A stretch of DNA of 64,000 nucleotides, taken from positions 2,170,001 to 2,234,000 of the forward strand of contig OY756960.1 in the NCBI GenBank assembly GCA_963580455.1. The letters are read 5' to 3'. The stretch comes from Euonymus europaeus (Eukaryota > Streptophyta > Magnoliopsida > Celastrales > Celastraceae). The notes under the pieces are model-generated. The model saw only the letters and a list, made by a program, of their open reading frames with translations, did not search any database and was not told the DNA's origin. The number at the start of each line of letters is the position of its first letter. Position 1 is the first letter of the stretch. This document shows, one piece after another, positions 43,515 to 55,500 of the stretch. A program made the position numbers and the translations under genes.

Positions 43515-46500
43515 ATGGCCGCCGAATTGCAGATGAGCCCTCAGTTGGAGCAGATCCATGGGGAAATCCGCGACAATTTTCGAGCTCTCGCGTCTGTCCT
43601 GCTTATCTCTTCCTCCCTTTTTTTTGTCTCCTTCTCTTTTCAGTGCATTTGTCTATAGTAATGCTTATATGATTCAATTGCTGCGTTATTGTCTCATGTC
43701 TATTTCTGTGAAGAGCTTATATTAGTTCAGTTCTAGGGTTTTCGTTATGCCGTTCGTTTGCAACATAAGTATATATGTTTGTTTCTTCATATTTTTAGCT
43801 TATTGTTCCCAATGATATTAGACATTAGTTGTCTTAAGTACTATAACATCTTTACGAATTGCTTACAAATTCTGTAATTACTACCTGCGATGAAGTATGG
43901 CACCGATAATTGTGTTATAATTACTCTATCTATGCTCATTGTCTCTTTTGTGCTACATATTCATTTTCAGGAGTGGGTTCCAGAGGCTGGATAAGATCAA
44001 AGATTCCAATAGGCAGAGTAAACAGTTGGAGGAACTCACTGGCAAGATGAGGGAATGCAAAAGGTATGCTCTTATTGGCATTTGGGTGCAGTATTTTCCC
44101 GTCTTATAATTCTACTTCTTCCAGATACTGGTAGTGTTGAGCTATCATGCAAAATGAATATAATAAGACAAGAACGATAATTCTTATGCATAAATGCCTC
44201 CACATCACGCACTTTGGGCATTTCCACATCACGCACTTTGGGTATTTGATTACTTGCATTGCAACGGTTTTACTGACTTCGTTGTTAGATGACTCAAGAG
44301 TTTTGTTAACTGAGTTGCTAATCCTAGGGGAATAGCTTGGCATGGGCCCTTGAAAGCTTCCTTGGTACATATATAATCAACACTTGCTGCTTCCCTAAAT
44401 TTCGTTGCATAATCCTTGTTTTTTTCTTTTCATTTGACCAACCAGATTTCTTCTTGTTTGCACCCTGGAAACTATAGGAAGTTAGTTTTACTTCATCAAT
44501 TGTTCTGCGAAAATGAATTCTGATACATGTAATTGAAATAAATTTCATGATACCTATTGATATGTATATCATTTTAGTACACTTCTATGATATACTCACT
44601 GGGAAGTCTTGTGTCATTACTTTGGATCACAGATTGATTAAAGAGTTTGATCGCGAAATTAAGGACGAGGAGAGTAGAAATCCTCCTGAACTGAATAACC
44701 GGCTCAATGATGAGAAGCAATCCATGGTCAGTCTCTTTAAATCTTGCCCATTTCGTCATGCAATATATTAATATATATAGAGAAGATATCTGGGTTAAAA
44801 CTTCAAGCCATTTGAGAATTGACTAGCAGCTTCAGATATTCAAAATAATATTCAAGAGTGAATTATACCTTTGTGAACTGGTAAAAAAATACAGGTATTA
44901 TTTACTCAAGTGAAGAAAAACAAATGCATTTTATAATCTAGTGGTTATGATTAGTTTACTCTCTCTCTCTCTCTCATATTTGTATTTTTTTCTTACACCT
45001 TACGTTTATCTTTCATTTTCGCAGATCAAAGAGCTGAATTCCTATGTGGCGCTGAGAAAAACGTGAGCTGACTCATTCTTTTTGGATTTCGGATGCTTTA
45101 TAAAATGTTGGTTGAATTTTGTGAGCACCAAGTTAGAATTGTAGTTGTCATTTGGATAGTATTTAATAATAGGAACAAATTAAAGTTTGAGAATTGAACA
45201 AAGTATCAGGTTTGTAAAGTCTGATGTTTGGTTCTGGTTGGCTTCTTCCTCACTTCGTAGCTTGGATACTTTTTGCATCCACATTTTTTTATTCTACTGT
45301 TGGAAGTGCAGGTATATGAATAGAATTGGCAATAAGAAACTTGAACTATTTGATATGGGAGCTGGAGTCAGTGAACCTACCGCAGAAGATAATGTTCAAG
45401 TTGCATCTGGTGAGTCCTTATAACTATTCTTATAGTCGACTAATTATGATTTGTGGGTTGTGTTTGGTCAAGATTGAGAACTTGCAACTATGTTAGTGAC
45501 GCAGCAAGACTTTGACACAGACCAAGCACAACGAGGAAAGAACAGTAAACCCTCGATAGGTTTTTACTGGACACAATTTTTCCCCCAAAAGTATTCAAAA
45601 TATTCAATGCCTTTTCTTACAACAACAGCACACTTAAACAAAAGAAAATATTGGGCCAACAAACATTAACAACAAACAGCCCAGCCCAACAACTCAAATA
45701 AAAGAAAAGCACTACAAAGATGCTCCTGCATCAATCCACCCTGCTAGAAACAGCTTCAGTATCACTGGAAAAGACTTTCTTAAATTCTGCATATATCTCT
45801 GGGTCAATACGCTGCAATTCTTCTTCAGCAATCCAAGTGCTTTCTCCAGCTGGTTTACCAAGCCACTTGACAAGAAATCGCCTATAAGGATTTCCCCTCC
45901 TGGAAACTGCATCGCGAACATCTAAAATGTCTTCAATAACCTCAACACAAGGAACTGATGGCAAGTTCTGAGATTGAGCATTTGTCACAACATCCTCATC
46001 ATTAAATCCTTCAAAAGGATACATATCAGCCACGTTAAAAATAGGACTAATGTGAAGCTCTTGTGGAAGTTCCAGAACATATGCATTTGAACTAATTTTC
46101 TTCAAAACCTTGCATGGACCAAATTTCCTGGGACTGAGTTTATGATAGGTTCCCTTGGGAAACCGGTCCTTCCTGAGGTGCACCAAAACCATATCCCCTT
46201 CTTCAAAATCAACTCTCCTCCTATGCACGTTAGCTGCTGCAGCATATTCTTTGGTACTATCTTGCATCGCCTTCAACACCTCAGCATGTATAAAGCGAAT
46301 GTGCTCAGCAAAGTCTTGCCCTTGATTACTAACTCTTGATTCAGGAGGCAATGACACTAAATCAACAGGAGTTTTTGGTTTAACCCCATAAGCAGCTTCA
46401 AAAGGAGTTCGCTTAATTGTTCTATTCACTGAATTATTATAAGCAAATTCAGCTTGTGGAATAATCATATCCCAAGTCTTGACATACTTTCCCACCAAGC

Positions 46501-49500
46501 ATCGCAACAAATTTCCCAAGCTCCGATTCACTGCTTCAGTTTGACCATCCGTTTGTGGATGACAAGCACTAGAATATTTCAGCTCCGTGCCCAGCCTTCG
46601 CCATAAAGATCTCCAGAAATGTCCCATAAATTTAACATCGCGGTCTGATACAATTGACAAAGGAAGTCCATGCAATCGCACTACTTCCTTAAAAAAATTT
46701 CAGCAATGCAAGAGGCATCAGCAGTCCTAGAACAGGGAATGAAATGTGCCATTTTTGAGAACCTATCAACCACCACAAAAATTGAATCAAACCCCTTTGA
46801 AGTTTTTGGAAGACCCAACACGAAATCCATACTAAGGTGAACCCACGGAGCTTCTGGAATAGGTAAAGGAGTATATAATCCAACATTCTGTGAACCCCCT
46901 TTTCCCAACTGGCACTTCCTACACCTCTTCACAATCCTTTCCACATCACCACGCAGCTGAGGCCAAAAATATCGATCTTCCACCATTGCCAACGTTTTGT
47001 CCCTACCAAAATGGCCTCCCAAACCATTTCCATGCAACTCCCTCACTATTTGCTCACATAGAGAACCATTCGGAATGCATAGTTGGTTCCCTTTAAAGAG
47101 GAACCCCTCATGAAGGCGAAAAGGCAGCTTGCCCCTATATGTCTTAGTCTGCAGTTCAACAATTATAGGGCCAAAAAATTCATCAGATGCATAATGAGTT
47201 GGTATTTGTTCAAAACCAAAAACTTGGGTTCTCAAAACTGCCAACAAAGAAGTCCGGCGGCTCAAGGCATCCGCCACTCTATTCAAGTCTCCAGATTTAT
47301 GACGCAAAGAAAAAGTGAACTCCTGCAAGTATGAACTCCATTTAATATGCCGCGGACTGAGCTTGCTTTGAGTATTTAAATATTTAAGAGCTTGATGGTC
47401 AGAATACACCACAAATTCCTTGTTGGCTAAATAGTGCTCCCAATGATTCACTGCTCGAACTAAAGCATAAAATTCCAAATCATAAGTAGAGTAATGCCGC
47501 TTTGCATCGGTAAGTTTTTCACTAAAATACTCCACTGGTCTTCCTTCTTGACTTAAAACCGCCCCAATTCCCACATGAGATGCATCACAATCCACCACAA
47601 ACAGTTTCTCAAAATCAGGTAATGCTAATAAAGGAGCTTCAGTCAACAATTTTTTAATGAGTTCAAAAGCCTTCTGAGCTGCCCGGGACCAGCTGAACTG
47701 AGAAACTTTCAGACACTCCGTGATAGGATTCATAATGGTGCTGAATCCTTTAATAAATCGCCGATAAAAAGATGCTAATCCATGGAAACTTCTAATATCA
47801 CCCAACGACTGAGGAACATGCCAATCTCTAACTGCTTGAACTTTAGCTGGATCTGGACGCAACCCACTGCCAGAAACCATATAGCCCAAAAACACAACCT
47901 CGGCACAAAGGAAAGAGCATTTTTTAAAATTCACAAAAAGTGTTTCTCTAGCCAAAACTTCCAACACAGATTGCAAATGAGATAAATGGTCCTCCCGGCT
48001 GCCACTATAGATCAATATATCGTCAAAATAAACAACCACAAAAGAACCAATAAAAGGCTTGAGTACCTCGGTCATCATCCGCATAAAAGTGCTCGGTGCA
48101 TTTGAAAGGCCAAAAGGCATCACCAGCCACTCATATAATCCATCTGGCGTCTTAAATGTCGTCTTCCATTCATCACCATCTCGCAGCCGAACTTGATGAT
48201 AACCACTCCTCAAGTCAATCTTCCTAGAAAATTGCGCACCAACCAACAAATCACGCATTTCATCCAAACGCGGAATTGGGAAACAATATTTTATGGTGAT
48301 TTTATTAATTGCTCGGCTATCAATACACATCCGCCAAGAGCCGTCTTTTTTTGGAGTTAATAACGCCGGCACTGCACATGGACTCTTGCTTTCACGAACC
48401 AGCCCCTTTGCAATCAGTCCTTCAATTTGTTTCTGCATCTCCTTTCGTTGATTTGGTGGCATCCTATAAGCAGGTAGGTTAGGCAATTGAGATCCTGGCA
48501 CAAAGTCAATAGCATGCTGGATCATTCTGGGGGTGGCAACCCCTTAGGCAGCTCCTCACTAAATAACAACTGAAATTTTCTCAACACCTCCTGCAAATCA
48601 GTAGGAAAATCTGCCAATTGAAGAGCTGATTGTTCACCAACTGACCGGCCCACCAAAACAAAACAAATGCCCGATTCATCATATTCGGCTTCGAATTCTT
48701 TGGCTGTCACCAGCCCAGCCACCTTGTTATGGCAAGAATTAACCGATTGCTGCTCCTTCAAAGGATGAAGAATGACTGTTTTACTACCCTTTTTAAAGGA
48801 ATAAGTATTGGCTTTAGTTTCATGCCCCATATCTTGATCATACAACCACGGTCTACCCAAAAGAATATGGCACACATCCATTGGAATAACATCACATTGG
48901 GCTTCACTTTCAATATTACCACTAAACGAAAAATTCACCAGGCAACAACGATTAACAGGGATTTCAACACCCTTGTTTAGCCATGCAATTTTATAAGGAG
49001 AAGGGTGCTCCATTGTTGACAAATTCAGCTTGTCGACAGCCTCCTTAGAAATTACATTTTCAACACTACCACCATCTAAAATCACACTACAGACCTTATC
49101 ATTACACAAAACTCGTGTTTTAAACACAGTTCGCCGACGCCAGTCTTCATGTTCATTTACACGAGGACTAATTAAAATCCTTCGCACCACCAACAAATCA
49201 CCATCCACAGGATACACATCCACCTCCTCTTCATCCTCTCCATATTCATCAAACTTGGGAAGTTGGCTCTCCCCATTATCATACAACTCCTGGTCCACAA
49301 ATTGGACTCGCTTTTGCGGACACGCATAAGAAGTATGCCCCAACTCTCCGCAAGAACTAGCATTCTGCCCCTTAGCAAATTTAGAGTTGTCAAATTTTCC
49401 ACTACTGTTTGCACGCTGCATACCCTTGCCAGATCCAACAGGTACAGTACCCGAAACAGTGGTTGAGACTACACCCTTACCCTTCTCCCCTTGCTGAATA

Positions 49501-52500
49501 GGAACGCGGCGCACCCCATAACAACGGATGCGTTCTTGCGACTTCAACGCATAATAATAAGCATCAGCTAAAGTACACAAACGTACGACCCCCATTTCAT
49601 CCCGCACAGTAGAATTGAGACCCATCAAATAGCGGGAAGTGAGTTGTTCCTCTGTTTCGGAAAGCCGCACTCTAACTGTCAAATTATTGAAGGCACTGGT
49701 GTACTCTTTCACAGAATTCAGCCCTTGCGACAAACGGTTATATTTCTCATACTGTTCCAAGGTGTAATCAGGAGGTAAAAATTGCTTACGCAATTTCATT
49801 TTCATGTGTTCCCAGGTCAGAATCTTGGTTTTTTCCTGACACAGACGCTGTTCTTCAACCCGCTTCCACCATTGCAAAGCTGCAGATTTCAATTTCAGTT
49901 TAACAAATAAAACCTTCTGCTCTTCCGCCATAGGCTTCCACTCAAAATAAGTTTCCAGGTTAGCCTCCCAGTCCAAATAATCATCTGCGTGAATGTTACC
50001 AATGAAGTCAGCAACCTCCACGCGCACACCACCCCCATTCAAATCCAGAGCCCGAACTAAACGTTCTTCCAAACTCATCTGTGGCAACCCAACAGAAGAA
50101 GTAGCAAAAGTCCGCTCACCGTGACTATTGCGATGAAGATTGCGAGTAGGATTGAGTAAAACATCATCACTGCTAATAGAATCATCATCCACATTGTCTT
50201 CCGACAAATTTAGAGGATTAGGATGGCCTTCCGGCAGCTCCTCAAGAACCACCCCAGAATCACGACGCTGTAACTCTTGAACAGCACGCAATAATTCTTC
50301 CACCACGCGGCGAAGATCTGCATTATCATCTTTCGGCGGCGCAGCTCCACGACCTCGACCACGCGCTCGACCCGCCATCAGACGATCCCTTCGATACCAA
50401 TCTGACGCAGCAAGACTTTGACACAGACCAAGCACAACGAGGAAAGAACAGTAAACCCTCGATAGGTTTTTACTGGACACAATTTTTCCCCCAAAAGTAT
50501 TCAAAATATTCAATGCCTTTTCTTACAACAACAGCACACTTAAACAAAAGAAAATATTGGCCAACAAACATTAACAACAAACAGCCCAGCCCAACAACTC
50601 AAATAAAAGAAAAGCACTACAAAGATGCTCCTGCATCAGTTAGAGACAAGCTCCGCTTGGACCGCTAGACAAGTGGGGGTGAAAAAGCTAATTCATTATT
50701 TTATGATTATGATAGTCACTCGGAACATAGAGTCACTTATATATAGATTAATTAAATTAGTTGACACCATGATTAGACATCGGGTTGACATAATGTGTCT
50801 ACAAGAGATTAAATGAGTGGGTGAAAAATCTATAGAGATTAAAAACATGGGTTATAATTTATAAATGATGATACACTGGAATTAGTAAAAATAGAAATTG
50901 TGTTGGTATAGTAATAGATAGTGAACTAAAAGATGTTGTAGAGATTAAAAGAAAAGGTGATATGATCTTAATGGCTAAATTGGTGTTCGGGAAGGAGATA
51001 ATTAATGTCATAAATGCTTACATTCCGCAAATAGGATTAGATGAAAATACCAAAAAAAAGTTTTGGGAAGAGGCCTAGATGGACATGTAGGGAGTGAGAG
51101 TGAAAACTTTGATAGTGCACATGAAGCGTTTGAGTTTGCGGATAGAAATGAGTCTAGAGAAAATATTTTAGAATTTAGAGTTTGTCTTCTCGTATAACTT
51201 GTGTCTGGTAAATACCTGATTCAAAATGAAGGAATCACATTTAATTACCTTTAGGAATGAGCATAATAGTACTTAGACAGATTTCATTCTTACGTGAAAG
51301 TTAGATAGGAAACTTTCCAAGGACTGTAAATTGATTCTTGGGAGTCTAACGACACAACGTATAATGGTATCGGTGAATATATGCTTTAAGTGGTGGATTA
51401 TGAAATTAGCTGAGAGTATATAAGGCATATTAGGTGACTGAGGTGAAGGAAGCCTTAAAGAAGAATGAAAGAGGGTAAAACCATGGGACCTGATGGAATT
51501 CCAATTGAAGTGTGAAAATGCGTAGGAGATGCAAGTATAGTTATAACTAACTAAGTTTTTAATTTTATTGAGACTTGTAGGATGCTTGATGAATGGAGAA
51601 GAAACAGTATAGTACATATATACAAGAACAAAGGAGATGTCCAAAGTTGTAATAATTATAAGGGCAATTTGGTTTTATCTCAGGATGATCGATAATAGAG
51701 GCGATATTTTTACCCAGGGGACTTGTGGGAAAAATATAGACAGAATGTAAAAGACCTTCATTTAGTAATTATAGACTTGGAGAAGACATGTGATGGGATG
51801 CCTCGGAAAATAATGTTATGATTAATGTAAGAGTTACATGAGAGTTTTCCATCACAATAGGTTTGCACTAGAGGTCGGCACTAAGCTCGTTTGTATTTGT
51901 CATGGTGATGAATGAACTCACACGACATATGAAAGGTGAGGTATTTTGGTGCATGTTGTTTGTTGATGCTAAAGTTATAGTGAATGAGACAATATTGTGA
52001 GTTAACGTAAAACTCGAGATGGAGGCAAACCTTAAAGTCTAAAATATTTTAATTAAGTAGAACCAAAACATAATATATGAAAAGTTTGGTAAAAACAAGC
52101 ACGAGATGAGACTGAAAAAACTATTGAATTAGACGAGGAAGAAGTAACAAAAAATAAGGTTTTTAAATATCTTGGCTCGATTTTCCAAGATGACGGAGAC
52201 ATTAGTAAAGATGTAGCTAATAGGATTAAAAACGGGTGGATGATGTGGAGGAGTGCATCCGAGGTTTATGTGACCAAATGATTCCTTTGAGGTTGGAAAA
52301 TTCTTTAGTTTAGCTATACGACCCACAAAAATATACAAAAATGAAGAGACAACATATACAAAAATTGCATGTAGCAAGAATGTTTAATGTTTCTTTGGAT
52401 GCCTGGCTACATGAGGGTGGATATGATTATAAATGAAATTATGATATCTAAGGTAGGTCATAGCTGTACGCCAATTGAAGATAACTTGCTAGAAATCCTT

Positions 52501-55500
52501 TTAAGATGATATGGGCATGTACAACGCAGAGATAGCAGCGCAACAGTGAGGATAATCAAGAGAATATGTATAGGAGAAAGTAGGAGATGAAGAGGAAGAC
52601 ATGAAAGGACATGATTTGAAGTAGTAAGAATTGACATGGATTCAATAAGAGTTGAATAAAGTATGATCCTAGATATAAATGAATGACAATGAGTATTTTC
52701 TCATAGACTCGTGTAGCAAATCCCAAACTTTTGGGATAAAGGCTTATATTAAGACGATGAATTGTTGTTGGTATAACTTTTTTGTTATATGCGTATCATC
52801 TTTCGAAGATTATTATCAAGTAGTTTAAATGACATTTTTTCCCCTTTGAAGAAAATCTATGTGAACATCTTTCTGTTTTTTCTTCCCTAATAAGTAATGA
52901 TAAGCTCGATCTTTGAGCCACCTTGTGTGAGAAGAATTTTTTGTGTTTTGTACTTCCTTTGTTTAAGGATTTCTAAAGTGGAATTTTGATTTAGTTGGTG
53001 ATGCAATAATCACTGTCAATGGCTTTATCCCAAACAATATGTGAACTGAGTGTAATAAATTCTCTCTCAGTTCATTCCTACGAAGAGTTGGACTCTCAAC
53101 CAATGCTAGCCCATGCCATTTCTTATCACTTATAAGTTAAATCTACGTCTTTTAAGATTTTCCTCTTCTGCTTTTAGTATTTCCTATTTGAAACTTTGAA
53201 CTTTATGCAGTACCGTAGTAATGTATCTACTTTGTATATGCCCAAGCCATCTTAGCCTACATATATATATATTTTTTTTACATCTTATCTTTGTTTGGTG
53301 AAATCCCTGGTCTAGACTCATCTCGCTCGTTTCTAATCCAGGTTTTGCCTCATGTCAAATGCAAACATTCACAATTTTTAATAACATCTCAACATTTCAT
53401 ATTGTACTTCAATACTGAGGGTAAAGTTATCCTATAGAATTTTCCTTTAACTTTGAGTGAATTCTTTAGTCGTAGAAAACATCATCTCTTCCACTTCAGC
53501 AAGCTAACTTTAATCCTATTGTCCACATCCTCAATCCTTCCATTTTGAATAATGGACCCAAGATATTTGAAATTCTTTGCATATGTATTTCTTTCTGGTC
53601 TATTTTTCTTGCTCCCACATATCCTTCCTTTCCATTAGTTTACTTATACTCATTTTAAAGCCCTTACATTCGGAAGCTTGTTTGCATGTTTCCACTTTCG
53701 AACAGACTCTAGATAGTGGAAATATTACATAGGCCCAGCTTGTTACAAATGTGTACAACCCGATTCCCAACTAACGGTTTGGCAAGAACATCGGCCAACT
53801 GATCACTCGTCCGAACTCCGAACATATTTAAGGTGTAACACTCCATGTTGCATCATCCCTAGTAACATGACAATGAATTTCATTGTGTTTGGTTCGCTCA
53901 TGGTAATCCGGATTAGAGGCAATGTGGATTGCCAACTGACTATCACACCATATACGCAAAGGTTCTACTTGTGGATAACCAAGCTCTACAAGAAGTTGTC
54001 TCAAGTAAACAATATCATCAGTTACACGAGCCAAAGCTCTATACTCAGATTCAGCTGAAGAACGAGCCATCACAATTTGCTTCTTGCTTTTCCATGAGAC
54101 CAAATTACCTCCAACAAAGACACGATAACCGGTGGTAGACTTTTTATCATCTAGAGAACTTATCCAGTCAGCATCTGAGAAGGCTTCTATGGATAGGTTT
54201 CCAGTAGCAGCTTTATACAATATTCCACGTCTGCGTAAAGCAGCTTCCCAGTGAGGTACCTGAGGAGATGACATAAATCGACTCACTACACTTACCAAAA
54301 AAGCAATATCCGGGCGAGTTACTGCCTAATAGTTCAATTTTCCAACTAGTCTTCTATGCTTCTCAGGATGCTCAAAAAGATCTCCCTCATAAGCCGATAG
54401 TTTCATCCCTGGAAGCATAGGAGTGTCACTTGGCTTACTCTCAAGCATTCCAGTATCACGTAGAACATGTAATGCATATTTCCATCGAGATAAAAATATC
54501 CCACAACGACTTCGAGCAACCTTTACACCAAGAAAATACCTAAGAGGCCCCACCCACGTCTTTAGTGTGGATTCGACATTGTAAAAATGCTTTTAGAGCT
54601 TTGATCCTTGCACTATTGCTCCCGGTGATCACAATGTCATGGACATAGACTGCTAGAAAGATATTACCCACACTAGTGCGCCGATAGAATATAGATTGGT
54701 CCTTGGCTGAGTGCTTCAGACAGAACTCAAGAACCACCTCAGATAATCGACCAAACCAAGCCCTTGGAGATTGCTTCAAACCATCTAGAGACTTCTTTGG
54801 TGAAATCCCTGGTCTAGACTCATCTGGCTCGTTTCTAATCCAGGTTTTGCCTCATGTCAAATGCAAACATTCACAATTTTTAATAACATCTCAACATTTC
54901 ATATTGTACTTCAATGCTGAGGGTAAAGTTATCCTATAGAATTTTCCTTTAACTTTGAGTGAATTCTTTGGTCGCAGAAAACACTATGTCTTGCACTTCA
55001 ACAAGCTAACTTTAATCCTATTGTCCACATCCTTAATCCTTCCATTTTGAATAATGGACCCAAGATATTTGAAATTCTTTGCATATGTATTTCTTTCTGG
55101 TCTATTTTTCTTGCTCCCACATATCCTTCCTTTCCATTAGTTAACTTATATTCATTTTAAAGCCCTTACATTCCAAAGCTTGTTTGCATGTTTCCACTTT
55201 CGAACAGACTCCAGATAGGACAATGTTCTTGCACAAGCGACATTTGTCTTGAATAGACCTTGTTAGCTCATCAATTATCATGACAAACAAGAAAGTACTC
55301 GAAGTATTTTTTTTATTTTTATGTAAACCTATGTGATAGTAATGGGGAATTTGTAATACATCCTCTGATAGTCTGCCAATTAATTGTTGTTCCTAGTAAT
55401 ATTTTAAATGTTAATGTAGCTATTTGGAATCCCTTTTTTCTTGTGAACCCACCACTTCACTTCCCCGGGAACTCTATCACACGCCTTTTTCTTCTTTCTA

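Larger units (their letters stand above)
45497..50638 (-). mobile_element. Full-length Ty3/Gypsy chromovirus-like LTR retrotransposon
   Basis: 5142 bp with 236/237-bp LTRs, a GTTAG target duplication, a tRNA-Met-like primer site, and gag, protease, reverse transcriptase, RNase H, integrase and a C-terminal chromodomain-like segment in the Gypsy order on the minus strand. Short LTRs, a total near 5 kb and a chromodomain point to a small chromovirus (Reina-like), by general size only. The LTRs differ at one position, so the insertion is very young. The coding region is broken at two sites by one-base homopolymer contractions. The element lies antisense in intron 5 of NPSN13. Confidence 0.95.
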
